From Crenobacter luteus (GTDB taxonomy: Bacteria; Pseudomonadota; Gammaproteobacteria; Burkholderiales; Chromobacteriaceae): 64,000 bases of DNA. The position numbers and the translations under genes were made by a program. The notes under the pieces were generated by a model, which had not been told where the DNA came from, searched no databases, and was given only the letters and a program-made list of their open reading frames with translations. Location: contig NZ_SLXG01000012.1 of NCBI RefSeq assembly GCF_004345725.1, positions 1-64,000 of the forward strand, written 5' to 3'. Shown here one piece after another: positions 8,050-16,236 of this stretch (within the stretch, counting starts at the first letter, position 1; each line of letters starts with the position of its first letter).

Positions 8050-9383
8050 TTCGTTCCCCAGGTTTTGCGGGTCTTGAGCACTTCGTCGAGATAGCCCAGC
8101 ACGCTGGCCGGTTGCAACAGGAAGCTGTAGCCGAACACGTAGAGCAGGAAACCGCGCACGTTGCGCCTGACCTTGAGGCCGACCTGGTCGAACATGCGCC
8201 GCTCGATCGAGAACATCAGCAGACTCATCGCCAGCGCGACCGGCAGCAGCACCAGCGTCATCGGTCCGGCGATCCAGTAATGGCCGCACAGCGCGAGCAC
8301 GACGCCGGGCAGGAAGGCGAAGGTGAACGCCAGGTCCAGCCACGGGAACAGCAGGTTCCAGTAGATGAAGAAGGTCGACAGGCGCGGCGTCAGCAGGATG
8401 GTCGGGTGCTGGATGAAGGCCTCCATCATGCCGCGCGCCCAGCGCTGGCGCTGGCGGACGAACTGCTTGACGCTGGTCGGCGCGTTGGTGAACAGGCAGG
8501 CGTCCTCGCAGTGGCCGACGCGCCAGCCGGCCTTGAGCAGCGCCCAGGTCAGCACGATGTCCTCGCCGACGCACTCGGGCCAGCCGCCGACCGCGACGAG
8601 CGCGGCGCGGTCGTACAGCGAGAACGCGCCCTGCGCGACCAGCGTGCCCTGGTAGAGCGACTGCATGCGCTTGATCGCGGCGATGCCGTGGAAGTAGTCC
8701 CATTCCTGCGCGCGGGTCAGCCAGTTCTGGCGCGAGTTGCGCACCAGGATCTTGCCGGCCACCGCGCGCGTGTGCGGCGGGTCGTGCCGGTAGCGCTCGA
8801 CGATGGCGACCAGCGCGTCGCGGTAGAGGTAGGAGTCGGCGTCTATCGTCAGCACCAGTTCATGCTCGGCCCGCTCCAGCCCGGCGTTCAGCGCGCGCGC
8901 CTTGCCGCCGTTTTTCTCGAGCGCGAGCAGCGACAGCCACGGATAGCGCGCCTGCGCCGCGCGCACCAGCTGGGCGGTGCCGTCGCGCGAGCCGTCGTCG
9001 ATCACGATGACCTGCAGCGCGCCCGGGTAGCGCTGCCGCTCTATGCTGGTCAGCGTGTCGCCGATCGAGCCGGCCTCGTTGTAGGCGGCGATCAGGATGG
9101 TCAGCGGCGGGTAGGCGGCCAGCGGCCGGCGCGGCGGACGGCGGTCGAGCAGCAGGCTCAGCACGAGGAAGGCGTTCATGAAGCCGGGCACGATGGCGAT
9201 GCCGCCGATAACGAAGAGCGCGATCGGGGGGCCGACAAGCGCCGACAGCTCGGCGATCCAGCGCGCGGCGATCCAGGTCGAGAACGCCATCCACGCCGAG
9301 GCGCCGGCGAGCGCGAGGGCGAACTTGGCGCGTACCGGCAGGTAGACGCGCGTCAGCGTCAGGCTGGATTCGTAACTCGGCAT
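8046..9383 (-). CDS. Processive family 2 glycosyltransferase (PgaC/hyaluronan synthase-like)
   Basis: 445-aa inner membrane GT2. Two N-terminal TM helices (about 15-37 and 42-70) precede a catalytic domain with TILIAAYNEAGSIGDTL (about 97), DDGSRDGT (about 127), LTIDADSYL (the DxD equivalent, about 180) and QRQRW (about 310, the Q(R/Q)xRW processivity motif). Three or four C-terminal TM helices follow (from about 335). This architecture matches synthases of poly-N-acetylglucosamine, chitin oligosaccharides and hyaluronan. The downstream beta-barrel gene and the absence of pgaB- or pgaD-like genes suggest a minimal polysaccharide synthesis and export unit. The polymer is unknown. Confidence 0.88.
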   Translation of the reverse strand: MPSYESSLTLTRVYLPVRAKFALALAGASAWMAFSTWIAARWIAELSALVGPPIALFVIGGIAIVPGFMNAFLVLSLLLDRRPPRRPLAAYPPLTILIAAYNEAGSIGDTLTSIERQRYPGALQVIVIDDGSRDGTAQLVRAAQARYPWLSLLALEKNGGKARALNAGLERAEHELVLTIDADSYLYRDALVAIVERYRHDPPHTRAVAGKILVRNSRQNWLTRAQEWDYFHGIAAIKRMQSLYQGTLVAQGAFSLYDRAALVAVGGWPECVGEDIVLTWALLKAGWRVGHCEDACLFTNAPTSVKQFVRQRQRWARGMMEAFIQHPTILLTPRLSTFFIYWNLLFPWLDLAFTFAFLPGVVLALCGHYWIAGPMTLVLLPVALAMSLLMFSIERRMFDQVGLKVRRNVRGFLLYVFGYSFLLQPASVLGYLDEVLKTRKTWGTK

Positions 9384-9436
9384 GGTTCCGGGGTCGGTTG
9401 TGGAAAAAACCCGGAATTGTACGGAATATCTCCATT

Positions 9437-9459
9437 AAAAACAATATGTTGTATTTTTT
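9437..9459. promoter_or_regulatory. AT-rich palindrome upstream of the glycosyltransferase gene
   Basis: An AT-rich island with a symmetrical core ACAATATGTTGT (9441-9452) lies about 60 nt before the glycosyltransferase start, flanked by A- and T-runs. It is a plausible operator or promoter element for the minus-strand operon. No regulator is identified. Confidence 0.3.
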
Positions 9460-9523
9460 GTGTCGTGAGTGCTTTTTATGCTGAATGATCAGGCACGGCA
9501 TGCATGGCCGCCCGGAAAAGGAA

Positions 9524-9553
9524 ACCGCCCCGGACGGTCTGTCGCGGGGCGGT
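9524..9553 (-). terminator. Terminator of the 66-aa repeat-protein gene
   Basis: ACCGCCCC (9524-9531) pairs with GGGGCGGT (9546-9553). On the minus strand the stem is followed by a short TTTCC, so it is a moderate intrinsic terminator placed about 27 nt past the small gene. Confidence 0.55.
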
Positions 9554-9579
9554 GTCGTGTCGCGGCGGCGGTTCGGGGG

Positions 9580-9780
9580 TCAGTCGTGGTGCTTGACCTG
9601 CCGGACCTGGTCGGACTGGTATTCGCCGGTATCCGGTCCCCCTTCTTCGGGTGCCGGCGGCGGGTCGTCGTCCTCGAGGTGCTGTCCGACGCGGAACTGG
9701 TGCACCTGCTCTGCCGTGTACTCGCCGGTGTCGAGAAGCGGGTCCGGGGTGGCGCTCGCTTGCTGGGCCTTGCCTGTCAT
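9580..9780 (-). CDS. Small acidic protein with two DTGEY repeats
   Basis: 66-aa protein with a strong ribosome site (AGGAGG, 7 nt before the ATG) and its own terminator, so it is very likely a real gene. It contains an internal duplication: DTGEYTAEQVHQ at residues 17-28 and DTGEYQSDQVRQ at 50-61, joined by an acidic, Pro-rich linker HLEDDDPPPAPEEGG. There is no signal peptide, TM helix, Cys or recognisable domain. The repeat spacing of 33 residues and the disordered look suggest a short-linear-motif adaptor. I do not recognise the family. Confidence 0.7.
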   Translation of the reverse strand: MTGKAQQASATPDPLLDTGEYTAEQVHQFRVGQHLEDDDPPPAPEEGGPDTGEYQSDQVRQVKHHD

Positions 9781-9849
9781 GGTGAGCCTCCTGCCTGTTC
9801 GGGGTGGGCGACGTGCTGCCCTTGCAGTATAGGCAGACTCGGCGTGGCG

Positions 9850-10524
9850 TCACCGACGGCGCGGTTTTTTGCCCGGCGCGCGCGCGGGCCGGGAGCTGGC
9901 CGACGGCGTGTCCTCGGCTTCGGCCTCGGCGAGCTCGGCGGCGATGCGCTCGCGCTGCGTGGCGAAAAAGCGGTGGATCGCGCCGACCGACGGCGACAGG
10001 CCGGCCAGCCACGCCTCGCGCTGCGCCGGGTCGGCCGCGTCGAGGTAGGGGCGCATCTCGGGGTCGGGATGGTGCTCGAAGGCCAGCGCCATGATCGGCA
10101 CCAGCGCCTGCGCTTCGGCCTCGTCGTCGAACAGCGCCGCCCAGTCGTCGTTCAGCAGCTCCATCCCGGTGCAGAAGCCCTCGGCCCAGGCGTTGCCGTG
10201 TACCGCGCCGCTGTCGTCCTCGTCGAGCCACGGCTGGAAGGGCTGGCCGGCGGCCAGGGTGTGGGCGATGTCGAGCCAGTGGCCCATCAGCAGCGACACG
10301 AACTGCTCGAGCTGCTTTTCGGTATGGAAGGCGTCGTCGTCGTCGAAGGCCTCGCCGAGGATCAGCGGCAGCGCCTCGGTCGGGCGGAGCGGCTCGGGGC
10401 CGCACACGAGCGCGGTGAAGAAGCCGTCGAGCGTCTCGAGGCTCATCGCGCCCTGGTCGCGAAAGCGCGCCAGCGTGGCGGCGAGGCGTTGGTAGTCGGC
10501 GTCGGAAAGCGGGGCGTGGCTCAT
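9850..10524 (-). CDS. UPF0149 (YecA/YgfB) family protein
   Basis: 224-aa cytosolic protein of the YecA/YgfB family: MSLETLDGFFTALVCGPE near residue 27, followed by LPLILGE, FDDDDAF and NAWAEGFCTGMELL (about 112), which are hallmark segments. Many YecA proteins end with a zinc-binding SEC-C motif. Here the end is instead a low-complexity acidic-to-basic tail (EAEAEDTPSASS... then PGKKPRRR), with no Cys cluster. The biochemical role of the family is not settled. Confidence 0.88.
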   Translation of the reverse strand: MSHAPLSDADYQRLAATLARFRDQGAMSLETLDGFFTALVCGPEPLRPTEALPLILGEAFDDDDAFHTEKQLEQFVSLLMGHWLDIAHTLAAGQPFQPWLDEDDSGAVHGNAWAEGFCTGMELLNDDWAALFDDEAEAQALVPIMALAFEHHPDPEMRPYLDAADPAQREAWLAGLSPSVGAIHRFFATQRERIAAELAEAEAEDTPSASSRPARAPGKKPRRR

Positions 10525-10625
10525 CGTGTTCGGGTCCGGGCGGTGGGGATGCGCGCATTATCGGGCAAAGCGCGGGTCGGCGTCGCGTCGCCGCGTCGGG
10601 CTTGCCGCCACGGCGCGGCCGCGGT

Positions 10626-10721
10626 TAAGAGCCGCTAACAAAACCTCAATCGAGCAACCGTAAGGTCTTGATCCGGCATGCACCGGCTCGCGGGGAAAGT
10701 AGGTTTTGTTAGCGGCTCTAA
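10626..10721. mobile_element. 90-bp MITE-like element with 18-bp terminal inverted repeats and TAA target duplication
   Basis: GAGCCGCTAACAAAACCT (10629-10646) is perfectly repeated in inverted orientation at 10701-10718. The element (10629-10718, 90 bp) is flanked by TAA on both sides (10626-10628 and 10719-10721), consistent with a 3-bp target duplication of the TNA type. It contains no coding capacity. The end sequence resembles IS5-superfamily termini in general form (GAGCC...). It sits about 50 nt before the GTG start of the dapB-like gene and may affect its expression. Confidence 0.75.
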
Positions 10722-10768
10722 GGTGGGCGCTTCGGCAAATTGTAACGGCAAGTTACGGGAGGGACGCA

Positions 10769-11503
10769 GTGCAGAGAATCGGTCTGATCGGATACGGAAA
10801 GGCGGGCAAGGCCGTCGCCGCGGTGTTGGCGCGCGATGCCGGGGTGCAGTTGCGCTGGATCTTGTGCCGCAGCGCGCGGCAGGACGAGGACGCCCCGGCG
10901 CCCTTGCGCGTCGCGCCGGACGAGTGCGCCATCGCCGCCTTGCTCGACGCCGAGCCGGTCGACGCCATCGTCGACTTTTCCGCGCCCGATTCGATCCTCG
11001 TTTACGGCCGTGCGGCTGCCGCGCGCGGCGTGGCCATCGTGTCGGCCAACTCGGCGCACGACGGGGCGCAGCTGGCGCTGGCGCGCGAGCTGGCCGGGCG
11101 CACGCGCGTGATGTGCAGCCCGAACATCACCGTCGGCATCAACTTCCTGTTGTTCGCCGCCCGGGCGCTCAGGAAGCTGGCGCCGCAGGTCGACGTGGCC
11201 ATCGTCGAGGAGCATTTCCGCGACAAGAGCGAGGTGTCCGGCACCGCGCGCCGGCTGGCCGACGCGCTCGACCTGCCCGAGGACGCGATCTCGTCGCTGC
11301 GCCTCGGCGGCGTGGTCGGTCACCACCAAGTGGTGTTCGGCTTCCCGTTCCAGACGGTGCGGCTGGTGCACGATTCGATCAGCCGCGAGGCGTTTGGCAC
11401 CGGCGCGCTGTTCGCGCTGGGTCTGCTCGACGGCCTGCCGCCCGGCTTCTACACGATGGACGCGCTCCTGACGCAGCGCGTGCTCGGCCAGTTGGCCGCC
11501 TGA
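10769..11503 (+). CDS. Divergent dihydrodipicolinate reductase-like (DapB family) protein
   Basis: 244-aa NAD(P)H-dependent reductase-like protein. The GTG at 10769 has GGGAGGG 5 nt upstream and begins exactly at the Rossmann strand (MQRIGLIGYGKAGKAVA). The NVG-type region IVDFSAP (about 70) and the C-terminal domain VMCSPNITVGINFLL (about 113) match DapB. The catalytic segment EEHFRDKSEVSGTA (about 146) keeps the first His, the Lys and SGTA of the canonical E-x-HH-x-x-K-x-D-x-P-SGTA motif, but the second His is Phe, and the segment is one residue shorter with Glu-Val replacing Asp-x-Pro. The protein is also shorter than typical DapB (about 265). It is probably a paralog with a different or relaxed substrate rather than the lysine-pathway enzyme. 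Confidence 0.75.
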   Translation: MQRIGLIGYGKAGKAVAAVLARDAGVQLRWILCRSARQDEDAPAPLRVAPDECAIAALLDAEPVDAIVDFSAPDSILVYGRAAAARGVAIVSANSAHDGAQLALARELAGRTRVMCSPNITVGINFLLFAARALRKLAPQVDVAIVEEHFRDKSEVSGTARRLADALDLPEDAISSLRLGGVVGHHQVVFGFPFQTVRLVHDSISREAFGTGALFALGLLDGLPPGFYTMDALLTQRVLGQLAA

Positions 11504-11526
11504 GCCGTCGGGCCTTGTCGCGCTAC

Positions 11527-11568
11527 GGGCTCGGCCAACCCTGACGACAGGGTTGGCCGAGCCCTTTT
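11527..11568. terminator. Bidirectional terminator made of an inverted DUS-like pair
   Basis: GGGCTCGGCCAACCCT (11527-11542) pairs perfectly with 11549-11564 around a 6-nt loop, followed by TTTT. It separates the convergent dapB-like and prpD genes. Both arms carry the exact 10-mer. Confidence 0.88.
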
Positions 11569-11575
11569 CACGCCG

Positions 11576-13027
11576 TCAGATCACCCACAGGTCGGTGAAA
11601 ACGTTCACCGGCGTCGCCAGCAGCGTCGCCGCGTCGTCGCACAGCGCGAAGATCGCCGCCTGCTGCTTGGCCGGGAAGCGGTGCGCGAGGTGGGTCCGGA
11701 ACTTGGCCTCCAAGAGCGGGATGCCGTCGCGGCGGCGGCGTTGGTGGCCGATCGGGTAGTGGCACGCCACCTCGGGCAGCACGGTGCCGTCGTTCAGTTC
11801 GACCGTCAGCGCGTTGGCGATGCTGCGCTTGTCCGGGTCGTGGTAGTCGCGCGTGAACGCGGCGTCCTCGACGCAGACGATCCGGGCGCGCAGCGCGTCG
11901 ATGCGCGGGTCGGCGGCGACGTCGTCCTCGTAGTCGGCGGCGGTCAGCCGGCCGAAGATCAGCGGCACGGCGACCATGTACTGGATGCAGTGGTCGCGGT
12001 CGGCCGGGTTGGCCAGCGGTCCCTGCTTGTCGATGATGCGCAGGCACGCCTCGTGGGTGCGGACGGTGACCCTGGCGATGTCGGCGGCGCTCTTGCCGCG
12101 CTCGGCCAAGGTGTTGTGCAGCGTCATCGCGCACTCGACCGCGGTCTGGGCGTGGAATTCGGCCGGGAAGGCGATCTTGAACAGCACCCTCTCCATCACG
12201 TAGCTGCCAAAGTCGCGCTGGAACTGGAACGGCTGGCCGCGGAACAGCACGTCGTAGAAGCCCCAGCGCGGCGCGGTCAGCACGCCGGGGATGCCCATCT
12301 CGCCCTTGAGCGAGAACAGCGCCAGCCGCACCGCGCGGCTGGTCGCGTCGCCGGCCGCCCAGCTCTTGCGGCTGCCGGTGTTCGGCGCGTGGCGGTAGGT
12401 GCGCAGCGCCTGGCCGTCGACGAAGGCCTGGCTGACCGCGTTGACGATCTCGTCCTTCGTGCCACCCATCAGCTTCGCGCATACGGCGGCGGACGCGACC
12501 TTGACCAGTACCACGTGGTCGAGGCCGACCCGGTTGAAGCTGTTCTCTAGCGCCAGCACGCCCTGGATCTCGTGCGCCTTGATCATCGCCTCGAGCACGT
12601 CGCGCATCGTCAGCGGCGCCTCGCCGCGGGCGACGCGCTCGCGGCTGAGCCAGTCGGCGCTGGCGAGGATGCCGCCGAGGTTGTCCGACGGGTGGCCCCA
12701 CTCGGCGGCCAGCCAGGTGTCGTTGAAGTCGAGCCAGCGGATCATCGTGCCGATGTTGAACGCCGCTTGAACAGGGTCGAGCTGGAACTGCGTGCCCGGC
12801 ACGCGCGCGCCGTTCGGTACCACGGTGCCCGGCACGATCGGGCCCAGGAGTTTGGTGCACGCGGGGTAGGACAGCGCTTCGAGGCCGCAGCCCAGCGTGT
12901 CCATCAGGCACAGGCGCGCGGTGTGCCACGCCTCGTCCGAGGTGATCGTGTAGTCGGCGACGTAGTCGGCGATGGCGGTGAGCACGGCGTCGGGTGCGGG
13001 GCGGGCGTTGGAGAGGTGGACGGACAT
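11576..13027 (-). CDS. prpD: 2-methylcitrate dehydratase PrpD
   Basis: 483-aa MmgE/PrpD family dehydratase, the usual length. It converts 2-methylcitrate to 2-methylaconitate or methylisocitrate in the propionate-degrading methylcitrate cycle. Family marks include [20 protein letters not shown] at the N-terminus, [20 protein letters not shown] (about residues 97-116, active-site Asp/His region) and [11 protein letters not shown]. It lies downstream of prpC and prpB on the same strand, 73 nt after prpC, so all three are likely one transcript. There is no acnD/prpF pair here, which fits use of the iron-independent PrpD route. Confidence 0.96.
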   Translation of the reverse strand: MSVHLSNARPAPDAVLTAIADYVADYTITSDEAWHTARLCLMDTLGCGLEALSYPACTKLLGPIVPGTVVPNGARVPGTQFQLDPVQAAFNIGTMIRWLDFNDTWLAAEWGHPSDNLGGILASADWLSRERVARGEAPLTMRDVLEAMIKAHEIQGVLALENSFNRVGLDHVVLVKVASAAVCAKLMGGTKDEIVNAVSQAFVDGQALRTYRHAPNTGSRKSWAAGDATSRAVRLALFSLKGEMGIPGVLTAPRWGFYDVLFRGQPFQFQRDFGSYVMERVLFKIAFPAEFHAQTAVECAMTLHNTLAERGKSAADIARVTVRTHEACLRIIDKQGPLANPADRDHCIQYMVAVPLIFGRLTAADYEDDVAADPRIDALRARIVCVEDAAFTRDYHDPDKRSIANALTVELNDGTVLPEVACHYPIGHQRRRRDGIPLLEAKFRTHLAHRFPAKQQAAIFALCDDAATLLATPVNVFTDLWVI

Positions 13028-13100
13028 CGGCGGATTTTCCTCTGCGTGGGGGATTCGGTAAGCGCCGCGTCGCCGCAGGGCCGGCGGCGCGGCGCGCGCG

Positions 13101-14249
13101 TCAACGTTGGCCGAGCGGCACGAAGGCGCGGTCTTCGGGGCCGGTGTAGTTGGCCGACGGGCGGATGATCTTGCCGTCCTGGCGCTGCTCGATCACGTGC
13201 GCGCTCCAGCCGGCGGTGCGCGCCAGCACGAACAGCGGCGTGAACAGCACGGTCGGCACGCCCATCGTGTGGTAGCTGACCGCGCTGAACCAGTCGAGGT
13301 TGGCGAACATCGCCTTCGTTTCGTGCATCACCGCCTCGATGCGTTCGGCGATCGCGTACATCTTCAGGTCGCCGGCCGCGCGCGACAGCTGCTCGGCGAC
13401 CGCCTTGATGATCTTGTTGCGCGGGTCGGCGAGGGTGTAGACCGGGTGGCCGAAGCCGATGATCACCTCATGGTTGGCGACGCGGCGCCGGATGTCGGCC
13501 TCCGCCTCGTCGGGCGTCTCGTAGCGTTGCTGGATCTCGAACGCGACCTCGTTGGCGCCGCCGTGCTTGGGACCGCGCAGCGCGCCGATCGCGCCGGCGA
13601 CGCAGCTATACAGGTCGGCGCCGGTGCCGGCGATCACGCGCGCGGCGAAGGTCGACGCGTTGAATTCGTGCTCGGCGTACAGGTTCAGCGAGGTGTGCAT
13701 CGCGCGCACCCAGTCGGCCGACGGCGGCTTGCCGTGCAGCAGGTGCAGGAAGTGGCCGCCGATGCTGTCGTCGTCGGTCTCGGTATCGATGCGCTTGCCG
13801 GCGTGGCTGTAGTGGTACCAGTACAGCAGCATCGGGCCGAGGCCGGCCAGCAGCCGGTCGGCGATCTCGCGCGCGCCGGCCGCCGGGTGCTCGTCCTTCT
13901 CGGGCAGCACGCAGCCGAGTGCCGAGACGGCGGTGCGCAGCACGTCCATCGGGTGCGCCGACGCCGGCAGCGCCTCGAGCACCGCCTTCACCTGCGCCGG
14001 CAGGCCGCGCAGACCGGCGAGGCGCGCCTTGTAGCCGGCCAGTTCGGCGCGCGTCGGCAGGTGGCCGTGCACCAGAAGGTAGGCGATCTCCTCGAATTCG
14101 CACACGCCGGCGATGTCGAGGATGTCGTAGCCGCGGTAGTGCAGGTCGTTGCCGGCGCGGCCGACGGTGCAGATCGCGGTGTTGCCGGCGACCACGCCGG
14201 AGAGGGCGACCGATTTCTTCGCCTTGATCGGATTCGTCGCGTCGTTCAT
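13101..14249 (-). CDS. prpC: 2-methylcitrate synthase PrpC
   Basis: 382-aa citrate-synthase-family enzyme condensing propionyl-CoA with oxaloacetate. I set the start at ATG 14249 ([19 protein letters not shown]), with GGGAGA upstream, rather than the longer frame from 14327. Catalytic landmarks are [13 protein letters not shown] (His/Asn region, about 225), [15 protein letters not shown] (about 275) and [16 protein letters not shown] with the catalytic Asp region nearby. The short length and the PrpC-type [12 protein letters not shown] separate it from GltA. The gene ends with a copy of the DUS-like word (13106-13115) that overlaps its last codons (LGQR). Confidence 0.95.
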   Translation of the reverse strand: MNDATNPIKAKKSVALSGVVAGNTAICTVGRAGNDLHYRGYDILDIAGVCEFEEIAYLLVHGHLPTRAELAGYKARLAGLRGLPAQVKAVLEALPASAHPMDVLRTAVSALGCVLPEKDEHPAAGAREIADRLLAGLGPMLLYWYHYSHAGKRIDTETDDDSIGGHFLHLLHGKPPSADWVRAMHTSLNLYAEHEFNASTFAARVIAGTGADLYSCVAGAIGALRGPKHGGANEVAFEIQQRYETPDEAEADIRRRVANHEVIIGFGHPVYTLADPRNKIIKAVAEQLSRAAGDLKMYAIAERIEAVMHETKAMFANLDWFSAVSYHTMGVPTVLFTPLFVLARTAGWSAHVIEQRQDGKIIRPSANYTGPEDRAFVPLGQR

Positions 14250-14323
14250 GTCTGTTCTCCCATCGTTTCCCGTCTCGAGTGTTGCCGTGTCGTCGCGGCG
14301 GCGGCCGGGCCGGGCTTGCCGCG

Positions 14324-15214
14324 TCAATCCTTGCCGGCCGCCGTACCGGCGGCGAACAGCGCGTCGAGCTTTTCTTCGTACGCGTGGTAGCCCAGGTGCG
14401 CGTAGAGCTCGGCGCGCGTCTGCATGGTGTCGAGCACGGCCGCCTGCGTGCCGTCGCGGCGGATCGCCTCGTAGACGGCGAGCGCCGCGCGGCTCATCGC
14501 GCGGAACGCCGACAGCGGGTAGAGCGCCATCGACACCTTGGCCGAGGCCAGCTCCTGCACGGTGAACAGCGGCGTCGCGCCGAATTCGGTGAGGTTGGCG
14601 AGGATCGGCACCTTCGCCGCGTCGGCGAAGCGGCGGTAGGTCGAAAGCTCGCTCACCGCCTCGGGGAACACCATGTCGGCGCCGGCCTCGACGCAGGCGA
14701 CGGCGCGCTCGATCGCCGCGTCCAGCCCTTCGACCGCCAGCGCGTCGGTGCGCGCCATCACCACGAAGCCGTCGTCGCGGCGCGCGTCGACCGCCGCCTT
14801 GATGCGGTCGACCATCTCCGCCGGCGACACGATCGCCTTGTTCGGCCGGTGTCCGCAGCGCTTGGCCTGCACCTGGTCCTCGATGTGGATCGCCGCCGCG
14901 CCGGCCTTCTCGACCGCGCGCACGGTGCGCGCGATGTTGAAGGCGCCGCCCCAGCCGGTGTCGATGTCGACCAGCAGCGGCAAGCCGGTCGCGTCGGTGA
15001 TGCGGCGGATGTCGATCAGCACATCCTCGGGCTGGGTGATGCCGAGGTCGGGCAGGCCGCAGCTGGCGGCGGCGACGCCACCGCCGGACAGGTAGAGCGC
15101 CGCAAAGCCGGCGTGCTCGGCCAACCTTGCGCTATAGGCGTTGATCGCGCCGGCGATCTGCAGCGGCGGCGCGGCGGCGACGGCCTGGCGGAACAGGGTG
15201 CCGGGGCTGGGCAT
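14324..15214 (-). CDS. prpB: 2-methylisocitrate lyase PrpB
   Basis: 296-aa isocitrate-lyase-superfamily enzyme cleaving 2-methylisocitrate to pyruvate and succinate. Signatures: [19 protein letters not shown] (about 39), DIDTGWGG (metal-binding Asp, about 85) and the catalytic loop KRCGHRPNK (about 122-130), with the Cys nucleophile and the PrpB-specific GHR. It is the first gene of prpB-prpC-prpD, with 74 nt to prpC. Two 10-bp palindromes in an inverted arrangement lie about 45-85 nt upstream of its ATG and are the likely operator. Confidence 0.96.
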   Translation of the reverse strand: MPSPGTLFRQAVAAAPPLQIAGAINAYSARLAEHAGFAALYLSGGGVAAASCGLPDLGITQPEDVLIDIRRITDATGLPLLVDIDTGWGGAFNIARTVRAVEKAGAAAIHIEDQVQAKRCGHRPNKAIVSPAEMVDRIKAAVDARRDDGFVVMARTDALAVEGLDAAIERAVACVEAGADMVFPEAVSELSTYRRFADAAKVPILANLTEFGATPLFTVQELASAKVSMALYPLSAFRAMSRAALAVYEAIRRDGTQAAVLDTMQTRAELYAHLGYHAYEEKLDALFAAGTAAGKD

Positions 15215-15258
15215 GGTGGTCTCCTCAGGAGCGGTGTTCAGGTCCGCTAATGTCTATA

Positions 15259-15300
15259 ACCAAGCGCTTGCTCGAAAATCTAGCAAGCGCTTGGTTTTTT
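15259..15300. promoter_or_regulatory. Paired CAAGCGCTTG palindromes upstream of prpB (operator or hairpin)
   Basis: ACCAAGCGCTTGC (15259-15271) is perfectly inverted at 15283-15295, and each arm itself contains the palindrome CAAGCGCTTG. The two centres are 24 bp apart, about two helical turns plus a little. A TTTTTT run follows on the + strand. As DNA this looks like two dimer sites for a regulator of acyl-CoA or propionate use (a TetR- or GntR-type protein would suit). As RNA on the + strand it would be a terminator, but no + gene lies upstream. Confidence 0.6.
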
Positions 15301-15540
15301 GTAAATGGCATGAATATTGGGGTCTTCCCTTGTCAATTTGTTGGCACAGCCCTTGGAAAGGGCGCAAAGCCCCCCACCTTGACACGCGTTTACCGTCGTC
15401 TGTCATGCCTGGTCTTGCCCCGTTATGGACCCGCCCGCGCCGAAACGCGAGCGGCGTGCCGGGCGCGTGCTGGCGACAGGCGACGATTGAGTCGCGAACC
15501 CGGCCTCTGCTATGGTTCGCACTGGCCAAAATTCCGACTG
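15301..15540. other. Intergenic region between the prp operon and rpoE
   Basis: About 240 nt with no credible gene. Open frames here lack ribosome sites. It holds the outer parts of the divergent prpB and rpoE promoter regions. Confidence 0.4.
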
Positions 15541-15568
15541 GGAACTCCTTCCCGGCCGTCAGGTCTAG
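15541..15568 (+). promoter_or_regulatory. Sigma-E/AlgU-type promoter before rpoE
   Basis: GGAACTC (15541-15547), 16 nt, then TCTAG (15564-15568) closely matches the extracytoplasmic sigma-E/AlgU consensus (GAACTT-N16/17-TCTGA). It lies 67 nt upstream of the rpoE ATG and implies autoregulation. Confidence 0.6.
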
Positions 15569-15634
15569 TCCGTGTTCGCCAACAGCAATTCAGAACACAC
15601 CAAGGGCGGGCAAATCAGGGAGCAATACAACGAC

Positions 15635-16234
15635 ATGAGTGATCGGGACATCGATCAACAGTTGGTGGAGCGAGCCCAGCGAGGTGAGAAGCGAGCATTC
15701 GACCTGCTTGTTGCCAAATACCAGAGGCGGCTAGGCCGCCTGCTGTCGCGTTTCATCCGCGATTCGGCGGATGTGGAGGACGTGACGCAGGAAGCCTTCG
15801 TGAAAGCCTACCGTGCCCTGCCTTCGTTCAGGGGCGAGAGCGCTTTCTACACCTGGCTTTACCGTATTGGCATCAACACGGCCAAAAACTTTCTCAGCGC
15901 AAATGGTCGTCGCCACGTGCTAAACAGCGAAGTGGTGGACGAGGACGGCGAGAGTTTCGACATGGCGAGCCAGGTCCCCGACCTGAACACGCCCGAGACC
16001 GAGCTGATGAATCGGCAGATCGTCGAGACGGTGAACGCCGCCGTCGCGCAGCTGCCCGAGGAATTGCGCACCGCCATCTCGCTGCGCGAGATGGACGGGC
16101 TGAGCTACGAGGAAATCGCCCGGGTGATGAATTGTCCGATCGGCACCGTCCGCTCGCGCATCTTTCGCGCGCGGGAGGCGATCGCCACGGAACTGCGGCC
16201 CTTGCTGGACACGGCCAAGAACAAAAGGTGGTAG
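15635..16234 (+). CDS. rpoE: RNA polymerase sigma factor RpoE (AlgU/sigma-E)
   Basis: 199-aa ECF sigma factor controlling envelope stress. The start at 15635 (MSDRDIDQQLVERAQRGEK) fits the family; the ORF is open upstream but without homologous sequence. Sigma region 2 is at about residues 22-95 (FDLLVAKYQRRL, RDSADVEDVTQEAFVKAYRA) and region 4 at about 130-190 (LPEELRTAISLREMDGLSYE, GTVRSRIFRAREAI). It is followed 2 nt later by the anti-sigma gene rseA and by rseB, rseC and a Do-type protease, the classic operon. An ECF-type promoter sits upstream. Confidence 0.96.
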   Translation: MSDRDIDQQLVERAQRGEKRAFDLLVAKYQRRLGRLLSRFIRDSADVEDVTQEAFVKAYRALPSFRGESAFYTWLYRIGINTAKNFLSANGRRHVLNSEVVDEDGESFDMASQVPDLNTPETELMNRQIVETVNAAVAQLPEELRTAISLREMDGLSYEEIARVMNCPIGTVRSRIFRAREAIATELRPLLDTAKNKRW

Positions 16235-16236
16235 GT

